A stretch of DNA of 64,000 nt, from assembly GCA_963978895.1 (NCBI GenBank), contig OZ022240.1:40737768-40801767 (forward strand), read 5' to 3'. Source of the DNA: Erpobdella octoculata. Taxonomy: Eukaryota; Annelida; Clitellata; Hirudinida; Erpobdellidae. The position numbers and the translations under genes are program-made. Each line of letters opens with the position of its first letter. Position 1 is the first letter of the stretch. Under the pieces are notes generated by a model. The model was not told where the DNA came from and ran no database searches. It saw nothing but the letters and a program-made list of their open reading frames with translations. Below are positions 32,501-42,100 of this stretch, piece after piece.

Positions 32501-35500
32501 CATCATCTCTGCAATTAATTTTCAATGCCGCTTATTCTTATTATTATCATCATTGTTATTATTATTATAATAATTATTATTATAATAACAATTATTATTA
32601 TAATTATTATTATTATAATTATAATAATAATAATTACTACCGCTTATTCTATAACCACTTCAACATCGCTCTCATCCGTTAAACAGCAAAAGCTCCACTG
32701 GAAGAGAACCTCCACCATCTTGCCCGACAAATTCAACGTCAGCTCCCTCAGTTCCACGTCTCTCAACTTCATGCCGGAGATGGATGAGGCGGTCGACGAC
32801 GGCATCCCCGAAGAGGAGAGCCTGCCGAGTCCGAGGGGGGTTTCGGAACCGGACCGGTCCGCGGCTGCGAAGCTGATCGAAGAGGAAGAGAGGCAGACCG
32901 GGGCGACCCCGATCTATTACGTACTCCAGTACGTCAAGTACGCCGGGGCCCCCCTGGTAGCGGCCGCTCTCGTCTTGTACGCCGCCAAGCAGGGGGTTCG
33001 AATGGTGACCGATTATTACCTGGCTCTGTTCATCGATCGTTCTGACGTTGGTTTTAGATTTGTGTTTTTAATTTATTAAATAGATTTTTTGTATAGTTGT
33101 TTTTTAAACATTTTAAGCAAGACGTGTTTCGAGTGGCATTTAGGTTTTTTTATCATTAAAAAGAAAGTAATAAAAAAAGCATCATTTCAAATGTAGTCAA
33201 TTTAACTTTGGATTATTTTTATTTCACGTTTCATTTGTTGCCTGTCATAATAAGATAAGCAGGCTGCATATGCAGCATTTGTTGCCTGTCATGATGAAAT
33301 AGGCCATACTTATGATCATAAGAAGATCACCATTTTTTATTTAATTTTTTTACACCACGAAATAGGCCACACTTGTGATCATAATTTTTTTTACACTGCT
33401 AATTAGGCCACACACGATCATAATTCTTTTTACACCACTAATTAGGCCACACACGATCATAATTTTTTTTACACCACGAATTAGGCCACACAATTGATCA
33501 TAATTTTTTTACACCACTTAAAACCTTAATTTCTTCTCTGAAACTTTCAGATCGGAAAACTGGACGTGTGGAGCCTGACCCGGTTCTGCCTCGTCGGGTT
33601 GGTCGGGGTCGTCCTCATCCCGATATCCGTCTGCATCGTAGAGTATCTCTGCCTCAGAGCTTCCAAGAACATTCACAACAAGATCATCCATTCTCTTGCT
33701 GCTGCTCCTATGAGGTTGTTGAAAAGTGTTTTCACTAATGTACTTGTAAACAGTGTTAACTTGCTTACTTGTCTGTTTGTTTGTCTGGTTATATAAAAAA
33801 TTTTTTATGTACTATTATGTTAATGTTTTATTATATTTTGCTTTGATATCGATGTCAATGAGGTTGAAAAGTGTTTTGACCGATGTGCTTGTAAACAGTG
33901 TTTTTTTCATGTTAATGTTTTTCATTATGTTTTGATTTTATGTCGATGTGAATACAGTGAAAGTTTAGTTTCATGGCTTGCTTATAATAGTGATTAAAGT
34001 TTTAAATTATAAAAATAAAAATAAATATTTGAATTTTATTCTTAAAATTTTTCCATCAAAATCTCAGAATTTTTTTTTATTTTTCCCGCAAACAGATTTT
34101 TCGACACGACTCCGATTGGTCGAATATTGAACCGAATGTCTGCGGATCTTAATATTCTCGATCTGGTTGGTTATTTTAATTATTTAAATATAGTTAATTT
34201 ATTTTCAACCAATCACTACAAGACTTTAATTTATTCTTAACCAATACATATTACAGGTCCTAAACAGCCATCTTGACTGCTTTCTCTTCCTCTTGATGTT
34301 CGTCCTCGGCAGCATATTCATCAACGGCTGCTTCAACCCTTACTTCCTACTGCCGGTTCTTCCCGTGACGATCCTGGCCGTTGTCCTTCAGAGGTTCTAC
34401 ATCGCCTCGACGAGGGAACTCCAGCGTCTCGATTGCACCTCTAAATCTCTCATCCTCGCACACTTCTCTCAGGTTCTATCCGGGCTTCACGTCATTAGGA
34501 CCACTAGGTTGAATTTTTTTTATTTCATTTATTTTTATTTTTTTTATTTAATAATTTTTTTTTTATTTAATTTATTTTTTTTATTTAATTTTTTTTTTAT
34601 TTAATTTATTTTCTTTATTTAATTTATTTTTTTTTATTAAATTTATTTTTTTTATTGAATTTATTTTTTTTATTGAATTTATTTTTTTTATTTAATTTAT
34701 ATTTTTATTGAATTTATTTTTTTTATTGAATTTATTTTTTTTATTTAATTTATATTTTTATTGAATTTATTTTTTTTATTTAATTTATTTTTTTTAATTA
34801 AGTGTGTCGTGCATTTGTGGTTTAGAGTTTTAGTAATATGTAGAATGATAAAGTGCATTGATAAACATGACTATGCATGTATGGAATTATGCAGGTTTTG
34901 TGGTAGGCATTTTTATCATTGACGAAAGAAACAAATCTAATGATCATAGGCTCTGTTGTATTCAACCATTATGTTTATCCCTTCATCGTTGGTGTTGAAA
35001 TAAGTCGCTGCAATAACTTTAAGTTATGGTCCAGCGTTTTGTTTTTCTTAGGTTTGCAGATGAATTTCATAATTAAACAAAATTAAGCTTAAAATTATTC
35101 TTGCTGTTGCTGGCCTAGTTATGAAAGTCTTTTACTGTATTAAAACCACCGTATGAATCTAAGATAAAATTATTTTCTCGAATTTTTAGGAACGAAAAAA
35201 GATTCAGAGACGAAAACTTGAAGCTCGTCAACAAAAACGTTCTTCCGCTGCACTTTCAGTACGTGGCCGGAGTGTGGATGGCTTTGAGATTGGTATGCGA
35301 ATGAGTTTTTTGGTCGCTTGTTTTTTTTTATTTTCTTTTTTTTTTAAATTTTTTTTAGGTGTAATTTGAACTACATTAAGAAATTAGTTATTAGTTATTA
35401 CAAATTTAAAGTTTCATTTGTAAAAAGTTTTAATTTTTTTTAGGTGGTATTTGAACTACATTAAGAAATTAGTTATTACAGTTATGATTAATGTAATTAT

Positions 35501-38440
35501 TACAAATTAAAGTTTCATTTGTAAAAAGTTTTAATTTTTTTTAGGTGGTATTTGAACTACATTAAGAAATTAGTTATTACAGTTATGATTAATGTAATTA
35601 TTACAAATTAAAGTTTCATTTGTAAAAAGTTTTAATTTTTTTAGGTGGTATTTGAACTACATTAAGAAATTAGTTATTACAGTTATGATTAATGTAATTA
35701 TTACAAATTAAAGTTTCATTTGTAAAAAGTTTTAATTTTTTTAGGTGGTATTTGAACTACATTAAGAAATTAGTTATTACAGTTATGATTAATGTAATTA
35801 TTACAAATTAAAGTTTCATTTGTAAAAAGTTTTAATTTTTTTTTTTAAATATTTTTCTCCGAACAGGATCTCCTCGGAGCAACAATCGTTCTTTCTTCGT
35901 GTATCTGCTCTTTGATTGGTTGGAATCAGGGCTTCATGGACGCCAATGCCGCCAGTCTCGTCATGCTTTATGCCATTTGTGTTAGTTGCTGGTGCTGTTT
36001 TTTGTTGAGGTGGGAAGGGTTTTTTGTTGGGCTGGGAAAGGTTTTTTGTTGGGCTGGGAAAGGTTTTCTGTTGGGCTGGGAAAGGTTTTTTGTTGAGGTG
36101 GGAAAGGTTTTCTGTTGAGGTGGGAAAGGTTTTCTGTCATAGCTTAACAGTGAATGGTAGAAATGTGGAGTAGTTCATGGCTCTATGGTTTGAGTTTTAG
36201 CTATAAAGTAGCATCTTTGTTCTACCAACTTGAAAAATTTTTTTGTTGACATTTATTTATATTGAATATATACAAGTGAAAGTTAAAAGAAAGCATGCAA
36301 AGATAGTATATTGTTAAATCCTCTTATCAAATAAGTAAAAAAAAAATATATGTAAAACATTGTTTAAATAGAATTTTTTCTATTTTCTTCTTCAACACAT
36401 TAGAACTGCTTCTTCGTCCACTGGGCCATGAAGTACCTTTCGGACCTCGAGATTTACTCCAGTAACATCCAGCGACTAATCGAGTACTGCAACTTGCCAG
36501 GAGAAGATGAGGATGCCAGCGAGAGTAAATAATAACATGCTTATTTTATCAGCAGTTTAATTAGTTTTAAATAAATTATTATTATTACTAAGTCTTTAAA
36601 AGTTACTGAGCTCATCAGCCAGTTGATGATTTTATGGCAACCAATTGTTATTCATTGCAGAAATTCTTCCCCCTCCCGATTGGCCGTCGGTGGGGCAGGT
36701 GGAGTTTCAAAATGTCAGTCTGACCTATGACAAGAGCTTGAAGCCGGTCGTTGAAGACGTCAACCTGAACATTCCGGCGGGTCAGAAGGTGCGTAGTTAT
36801 TAACTTAATTTTTATTCGAATAATTATTTTTAAATAAATTTAATTTGCATTTAATGAATTGTTTGTTTCAAATTTAATTAGTTTAATCTCTAAATAAATT
36901 TAATTCACATTTAAAAAGTTTTCTTCTAATTTATTTGTACGTAATTCCTTAAAAGGTCGGGATTTGCGGTCGAACTGGAAGTGGAAAATCGACCCTGACG
37001 CTGGGCCTGTTCCGATTGGTAGACATCTGCGAAGGCAAGATACTACTGGACGGTAGAGACATTTCGACGACACCAATCAGAGACCTACGATCTCGATTGG
37101 CCATCATACCTCAAGATCCGGTGCTATTCTCCGGAACGGTGAGGTTCAATCTGGATCCGATGTCCCAGAAGTCCGATGAACAACTCTGGCACGCGTTGAG
37201 GATCTCGCAACTCCACGAACTTATTTCAAAACTCCCGATGAGATTAGGTAGTAATTTATTTTTATTAATTAATTTATTTTTAAATAAATTCATTTCTTTA
37301 TATTAAGAAGCTATTTAATTAAAAGTTTTAAACTAATTTTATAACTTTATTTTAATTATATTTTTTTTATGTTAAATATAAACTATTAAGAAGCTATCTA
37401 TTCCGTATCAAGTTTTTAACTAATCGTATGCACTCTTGTCCACTTTTAGAATCGGAAGTATCCGGAGGTGGTTGCAGTTTGAGTATTGGCCAGCGACAGG
37501 TTAGAGAAAGAATTACCGCATTTTGTTTTGTATGTGTATGTATATAAATATACATAGACAGTGCATGTGTAAATGCGTGCATACGATGTGTGTGTATAAA
37601 TATGTGCATACGATGTGTATGCATACATTATGTATAAACGCATACATTGTGTATATATATAAATACATACATACACACATATGTATAAACGCATACAATG
37701 TGTATATATATAAATACATACATACACACATATATATGAATCTTTATAAAATATTACTTAAATTAAACTCGTATGCACACAGCTATATAAATACATACAT
37801 ACACACAAATATATACGAATCTTTATAAAATATTACTTAAATTAAACTCGTATGCACACAGCTGTTCTGCATAGCACGAGCTCTCCTAAGACAAAGTCGA
37901 ATCCTGGTCATGGACGAGGCGACAGCATCCGTGGATCAGAGGACCGATCAGGCGATTCAAACCATCATCAAGAAAGCATTTAAAGACAGGACCGTACTCA
38001 CGATCGCTGTTAGTTTATCATCGTTTTGCCTGCATGCGTCCATCGTCCTTTTCTGCAGTACTTATTATTGTTATATTAATTATTATTGGCGTGACTAAGT
38101 TTATGAAATTTGCATTTATGCATTTAGAACTAAAAATATGTAAATTTTAAAACAGTGATAATAATCTAATCTAAACAAATTTACATCTATTATAATAGAT
38201 AGATCTATTATTTGTATGTAAATTCTATTATTAGATGTAAATTTGTTTAGATTAGATTATTATATATAATAGATATATAAATCTGAACAAATTGATTTCC
38301 CTCAACAGCACAGGATATCGACCATCATAAACTCCGACGAAGTGATGGTCGTCAGCAACGGGCGGATCATCGAGCAGGGAAATCCGAAAGCTCTCATGGC
38401 CAAAGATACGAATTTCGCCGCCATCGTGGAAAGCGGTTAA
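20566..38440 (+). CDS. SUR: SUR-type ABC transporter, subfamily C (27 exons, about 1589 aa)
   Basis: Resembles ABCC8/ABCC9 sulfonylurea receptors, which act as regulatory subunits of Kir6 KATP channels at the plasma membrane. Exon starts: 20566, 21273, 22098, 22740, 25364, 25784, 26416, 26716, 27620, 28240, 29507, 30367, 31118, 31747, 32433, 32687, 33551, 34096, 34257, 35190, 35867, 36404, 36661, 36956, 37450, 37862, 38309; phase is kept at every junction. Exon 1 encodes a TMD0-like multi-pass segment ([15 protein letters not shown]). TMD1 holds the SUR-like string [22 protein letters not shown]1: GSVGSGKSS (about 742), LSGGQ, and Walker [11 protein letters not shown] with Asp in the catalytic-Glu position. 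NBD2: GRTGSGKST (about 1388), signature [15 protein letters not shown] with Glu, and the H-loop in AHRIS. Length is close to SUR1/SUR2 (about 1550-1580). The N-terminal and TMD1 motifs favour SUR over MRP. I see no Kir6 gene here. Confidence 0.85.
21455..21870 (+). repeat. Minisatellite, about 60-70 bp unit (GTTTGGTTACCATGGTGACA)
   Basis: About six imperfect units of ATGTTTGGTTACCATGGTGA followed by CATGTGGTTATTGTAATATT and GATGATG. It begins about 15 bases after the donor of SUR exon 21273-21437. Confidence 0.9.
22525..22735 (+). repeat. AAATAAACTCGAAATAAAACTTG minisatellite
   Basis: Tandem units of AAATAAACTCGAAATAAAAC with TTG/TGG spacers. It runs up to the acceptor TTTCTTGCAG of SUR exon 22740-23012. 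Confidence 0.9.
23095..23230 (+). repeat. GATGATGGTGGTGATTATGATGA-type simple repeat
   Basis: Degenerate GAT/GGT array about 80 bases after the donor at 23012/23013. Confidence 0.85.
23425..24205 (+). mobile_element. hAT DNA transposon, internally deleted, with TIR and 8-bp target duplication
   Basis: Lies in the SUR intron between exons 22740-23012 and 25364-25513. Terminal inverted repeats TAGAGAGTGACAC (left) and GTGTCATTCTCTA (right) match at 12 of 13 bases. Flanking 8-bp duplications GTATATAT are identical (23417-23424 and 24206-24213). It contains a BED-finger remnant and G-rich subterminal repeats (TTGCGGTAATGGGGAAAA left, GGGGATGGGGACA right). Confidence 0.85.
23786..24004 (+). pseudogene. 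BED zinc finger remnant of hAT transposase
   Basis: 72-codon ORF inside the hAT element. It reads [12 protein letters not shown], then CIHC, then [17 protein letters not shown], the aromatic/CxxC/HxxxC pattern of BED fingers that bind transposon ends. No catalytic or dimerisation domain follows, so it is a truncated transposase. Confidence 0.8.
24865..25015 (+). repeat. Dispersed acceptor-like repeat, copy 4
   Basis: SUR intron 4. Contains TTTATAGTCCATTACACCAGG, GGATCATAATTTGATC and TTTTCCCTCCTCCTTTCTCC followed by AGG. Closest relative is 28738-28885. A further partial piece (TTTTATAGTTTATAGTCC) lies at 25240-25260. Confidence 0.7.
25025..25362 (+). repeat. GATGATGAT simple repeat before SUR exon 5
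   Basis: GAT-rich arrays at 25030-25135 and 25265-25350 run up to the acceptor TTTCATTCCAG. Similar CATCAT runs occur at 24395-24730. Confidence 0.85.
25925..26345 (+). repeat. GTGATGATGATTATTAT array beginning at a 5' splice site
   Basis: Starts exactly at the donor of SUR exon 25784-25924. The donor GTGATGATG is itself the first unit and GGTGGTGATGATGATTATTA units follow for about 400 bases. Confidence 0.9.
26885..27180 (+). repeat. GTGTCATGAATATTCGTGTG minisatellite
   Basis: About ten units of TGTCATGAATATTC and TGTGTTGATATTCA, starting about 7 bases after the donor of SUR exon 26716-26878. Confidence 0.92.
27651..27692 (+). repeat. 20-bp tandem duplication spanning an exon end and its donor
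   Basis: ATGCATTTTGGTGAGTTTTT occurs twice in tandem. The first copy contains the end of SUR exon 27620-27660 and its donor GTGAGT; the second makes an identical donor 20 bases downstream. Confidence 0.9.
28050..28262 (+). repeat. Minisatellite containing repeated copies of a 3' splice site and exon start
   Basis: Units of TAATTGCAGACATTCGTAATGTATTACTTCG alternate with GTAATTTGAAACATTCG segments. The last unit is the acceptor and first 24 bases of SUR exon 28240-28431. Confidence 0.88.
28485..28636 (-). mobile_element. SINE family A, copy 2 (inverted)
   Basis: Minus strand contains GGTGTCACCAGCGTAACTCC and GGGGTAGGCGCCTATAAATG, matching the body of the copy at 258-492. The tRNA-like head is missing or very diverged. 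Confidence 0.65.
28738..28885 (+). repeat. Dispersed acceptor-like repeat, copy 5
   Basis: TTATAGTTCTTTACACCAGA, then a strong pyrimidine tract ending CTCCTTTCTCCAG, then GCTTGGGACTGGCTTGCAAA. Sense to the SUR gene. Confidence 0.75.
29378..29424 (+). mobile_element. Tiny foldback (MITE-like) element A
   Basis: Perfect 16-bp inverted repeat AGGGATGTCACGGGTA / TACCCGTGACATCCCT with a 15-base loop. It is flanked by direct repeats of TCATTAATTG (one extra T on the left). hAT-like ends. Lies about 80 bases before the NBD1 exon of SUR. Confidence 0.7.
30548..30838 (+). repeat. 27-bp minisatellite starting at a 5' splice site
   Basis: About ten units of GTAATGATGATGATAATGGTCATGTAG. The first, slightly variant unit is the donor of SUR exon 30367-30547. 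Every unit junction reads GTAG|GTAATG, a donor-like string. Confidence 0.95.
30920..31010 (+). repeat. tRNA-derived SINE head fragment
   Basis: TGGCTGAGTGGGTAGAGCTT (A-box-like) and CACGGTTAAACTC (B-box-like), without a recognisable body. Confidence 0.5.
31545..31680 (+). repeat. ATATATAAAATATATAAATAAAAAAACT minisatellite
   Basis: Three tandem units of ACTATATATAGATATATATA with AAATATATAAATAAAA, between SUR exons 13 and 14. Flanked by two related AAGTTCTTCACT segments (about 31530 and 31690). Confidence 0.85.
31965..32345 (+). repeat. GATGATGATGGTTATATAGGT array
   Basis: Degenerate array of GATGATGATGGTTATA with TAGGTGATAATG spacers, beginning within about 10 bases of the donor after SUR exon 31747-31958. 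An (ATT)n tract follows at 32535-32640. Confidence 0.88.
33285..33515 (+). repeat. ACACCACGAATTAGGCCACAC minisatellite
   Basis: About five units of TTTTACACCACTAATTAGGC followed by CACACACGATCATAATTTT, ending about 35 bases before the acceptor of SUR exon 33551-33714. Confidence 0.9.
33711..33905 (+). repeat. Direct duplication of an exon end and donor region
   Basis: ATGAG|GTTGTTGAAAAGTG with TTTTCACTAATGTACTTGTA at the end of SUR exon 33551-33714 is repeated, with a few changes, at about 33856-33903. Confidence 0.8.
34508..34800 (+). repeat. TTTATTTAATTTATTTTTT array
   Basis: T-rich 15-20 base units starting at the donor of SUR exon 34257-34507. Confidence 0.9.
35335..35848 (+). repeat. 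Minisatellite, unit about 100 bp, with an acceptor-like motif in each unit
   Basis: Five units of TTTTAATTTTTTTTAGGTGG, TATTTGAACTACATTAAGAA and AATTAAAGTTTCATTTGTAA. Each carries a pyrimidine tract followed by TAG|GTGGTA. It fills the intron up to the acceptor of SUR exon 35867-35980. Confidence 0.95.
35998..36135 (+). repeat. GGGAAAGGTTTTTTGTTGGGCT minisatellite
   Basis: About six units of 22 bases (TGTTG[AG]G[CG]TGGGAAAGGTTTT), starting about 18 bases after the donor of SUR exon 35867-35980. Confidence 0.92.
37520..37862 (+). repeat. TGTATATA/ACATAC arrays with a duplicated 3' splice site
   Basis: Tetranucleotide-derived arrays fill the intron. GAATCTTTATAAAATATTAC through CGTATGCACACAGCT occurs at about 37738-37784 and again at 37817-37863. 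The second copy is the real acceptor of SUR exon 37862-38008. Confidence 0.9.
38158..38263 (+). repeat. 31-bp perfect inverted repeat
   Basis: Arms 38158-38188 and 38233-38263 are exact reverse complements (core AATCTAATCTAAACAAATTT), with a 44-base AT-rich loop. Lies in the last SUR intron. No target duplication was found. Confidence 0.85.
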
Positions 38441-39182
38441 TCCGTAAACAGATCAAAGTCTCTCTCATTCTTCTTTCTTGTATTTCATCGAGTATATTAT
38501 TCATCTTAGCAACTGGTGCCAAGCTGTGATTGATTGTGTAACTTGCATTATAACTTCAGTGTTGTATGGTGGTCTGTGTGTGCGTGCAATTTCGTATTTT
38601 TGTATTAGCATTTTTTTGGTCCAAAATTCGTTTTTCATTTTCTATTAGGAGTTATTTTTTTAGGTTTAATTTGCTTTCTTTCATTGTCAATTTCTCTCAT
38701 TGAGTAAGTAACTCTATTTGAAATGAAAGATAGATATGTATGTTTGCATTTCTTTTAAACCTTTGAAATCTCATTTTTCTTAAAAATCAAATAGTAATCA
38801 TATATTTATTTAAAACTTGCTTATATTATGTATTCTCAAACTTCTCAAATTTCATCACTGAAATCATTTTTGAATAAAAAGAAAGACAAGACCAATCGTT
38901 TGATTGACATGTCAAAGCACGTTTACTATTTTTCTGTCAATTAATTAACATTAACACAAACAACCAACAAATGCGTGGCACATTCACGTAACTACGGCAC
39001 GGCGAAAATGCAGCAGCGGCGTTCTCACAATAAAAATTTCTTTTAAAATCATTTCAACAACTAAATACTCGTTCAGACGCACCTCCTAAACAGTCGGCAA
39101 CAACAACAACAAAAAAACAGCCAATCAAAAGACGAATATTAATTAACCGCGTCGGGTTACCACGATTGGTGGATAGCGTCAC
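38441..39182. other. Tail-to-tail 3' region of SUR and ribophorin I
   Basis: 742 bases between the two stop codons. It should hold both 3' UTRs. An AATAAA at about 38873 could serve the SUR transcript. No other gene was seen. Confidence 0.6.
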
Positions 39183-42100
39183 TTAAAGAGAGAGCAGGAT
39201 GTTGTCCATCTTGTTTAATAGCTCCTCCTTCCTTGCGCGAATGTTGGCATCCTGATCCAGGTACTGCTGCTTGGCCATGCGTCCGTTGACCAGCTTCTCA
39301 GCGCTGACGATCATCAGGTTGATCTGGTCTCTCACCTGGGTGTCGAGACGCTGCAACTCTACCACCTGGTCGTTTGGAAAAGAAAAAAAAATTAAATTAA
39401 AGACATTAATTAAAAGGCAATAATCAATACCTTTGAATTTATGGAAAGGCACTATATAAGTTCATTTTGATTGATTGATTCATTATAAACTAGTGAAGGA
39501 GCATAGGTACCTGATTATTAACAGTTCTTACTATGCTGTGTTATGCTAGTTTGTGACGTTCTTACTGTGTACCAATGTTATGCATGGCAGCCTTGGTTTA
39601 ACACCTCTAAATATGGTATGGCAGTTCTTAATACCAACAAGATCCTTCTCTTACCACGTCTCTTACCATTTCTCAGACAATGATATATTGAAGCACAACA
39701 TAGTATAAATTTAATAGCTACTTTCCCACGCCATACGCTAGACACTAACCTTTTCAGATGCATCAGATCCTTCAGATTTAAGTTTCTGCTGAAGCGTAGC
39801 AACCTGCTGGGTGAGCTGCTTGTGATCGACGTCGATCCTCTTCTGCGCGCTCTTGAACGTCGACGCGTCCTTGCTGGCCTTGAACTTGTTGAGGGCGTCC
39901 TCGTAGCTCTGGTACAGTGCACTTCTTCTCTCGTGGAGCTCCACGGCTTGCTTCACCAGGCTGGCGAGTCTCAGTTTCAGTTCGCTTGCTTCGTCCTTGA
40001 GCGGAACAAATTCCAATGATATTACAAATAATCTATTAATTTATATATAATCTTATTCATAGTATATGATAACGGAACAAATATCAATAATATTATGAAT
40101 AATCTATTAATTTATATATAATCTTATTCATAGTATATGATAACGGAACAAGTATCAATAATATTACGAATACATTATCGACGTATATAATCTTATTTAA
40201 TCGTGTATTATATCAGTAACATAGAAAACATTTTTTTTGCAGAACAACCTTGGTGGCATGAGTTAAAAAACTATGAGCACATACTAAAAGAGTAAAAGCC
40301 AGATTTTTCTAACTTGTACTAGCGCTTTATATAAATGCCAAAATTATACTGCAATAAACTTTTGGCATCTAATTTCTGGCAGCATATTCCTACAAACAGC
40401 TCCATCACGTAAGCAACATTAATATTACAATTTCCTGAATTACCTTTGCAATGGAGAAATCTAGTCTGACGTAGATGATGACAGTGAGAAACAAAAGGAA
40501 GAAAGCCGCAAATACGAGGAGAGGCTCCTGGATCAGCAAGAACTTGGAATAGCTGTAGTGCAGCTGTATAACAACAGATTGATGAATAAAATAGATTATT
40601 AAATTAATATAAAAACTAATTAATTAGTGAGTGTAGTACAGCTGTCGAATGAATTAATATTTATATCATTTTCTGTAGTTATCAAAACTAATAAATCAAT
40701 AGATTTATACAATTAATTCTACATCTCTACTACACTAATTGGTAGTGTACTACACTAATTGGTAGTGTACTACAGCTGTAGAATCCTCACAGATTCATAA
40801 TGAAGGCCTAAATGAAGCAAAAAAAAAAAAGATCAATTTCTAAAGACCTCAAAATCCTGAATGTGTTGTTCGACCACGTTCTTCTTGTGGAGCGTGACGA
40901 CCGGTCTTCCGACGGTGTCCAGGTACGTGGCGTGGAGAGTGTCTGCGTCGCGTTCGACGTCGTATGGAGTTTTCAATTTTATGTCCCTGGTCGAGGAGGA
41001 AATGGAAGAAAAAAAGAAAACAAATGAAAAGAGGAAATCATTAAAAATAAATTTATCATCGTAAATGAGATTAAACAAAATAATCAATATCATCAAGACA
41101 TCTTCTTAACTATAAAAACTAATTAATAAATATCAGACACACACACACACAAATATATATATATATATATATATAGAATAAGTGAATAGAAAATATTATC
41201 AGTGTCCAACCATATTTACAACTCATCTAGTATGGCCATAAATATAACTATCAATTTTAGTTTCTACAGACAGACAGAGAAGAGAGAGACAGACACCTTA
41301 TTTAAGCCTCTGACAAAATGCATAGACCAAAAGAAATACAGAAATAATAATAATTGCAATAAATGGAAAAAAATTTCTTATTAATAGAAAGCTAAAGTTA
41401 AAGGAATTAAAAAACATAAAATTTAAATAGCTCTCAAATAGTCAAATTTTCTGTTTTATTTTTTTTTTATAAAACATTTTTCATCATAACGCTGCAATAT
41501 TTTGTGCAAGTCATTTAATACATGTCAAGTGTCCCCAGTTGTTTAACCATCACATCATCCTCATCACCATCAAATCCTCATCACATCATCATAAAACCTA
41601 CTTAGATCCTTCGGGCAAGATGATCTTGACAGTCAGTTCATCGACAACTTGATCGTCAAATATGTGATCGATGAATTTCATCACCAGAGCAAAGTTATCA
41701 CCTGGAAATCATATCAATACAAATGTTTTGTTTGAAATCATAGATAGATATGTTATGCATGCATTTCTCTTAAACCTATTAAATCTTATGTTTTTGAAAT
41801 CATCAAATAATAACATTTATTTAAAACATAAATTATGCATTCTTGAAATTCTCAATACTTGCTTGTTTTTACTAAAGCAGGACTGAGTATTTTCACTTCA
41901 AAAGAAGCTATTTTATGAATCTGCCTCAGATCTTGACTAACACTTCTATTAAATTTTTCTTTCAACATAACATAACAACTCGCCAATCTATCATACGCAA
42001 CTGCCGTTACTTAAAAGACAAATTACAAATAGTATCGCATAATACAATCAATCAGAGATGTAGTACTTGATACTCGTACTCGATACCATGGTACTCGTAC

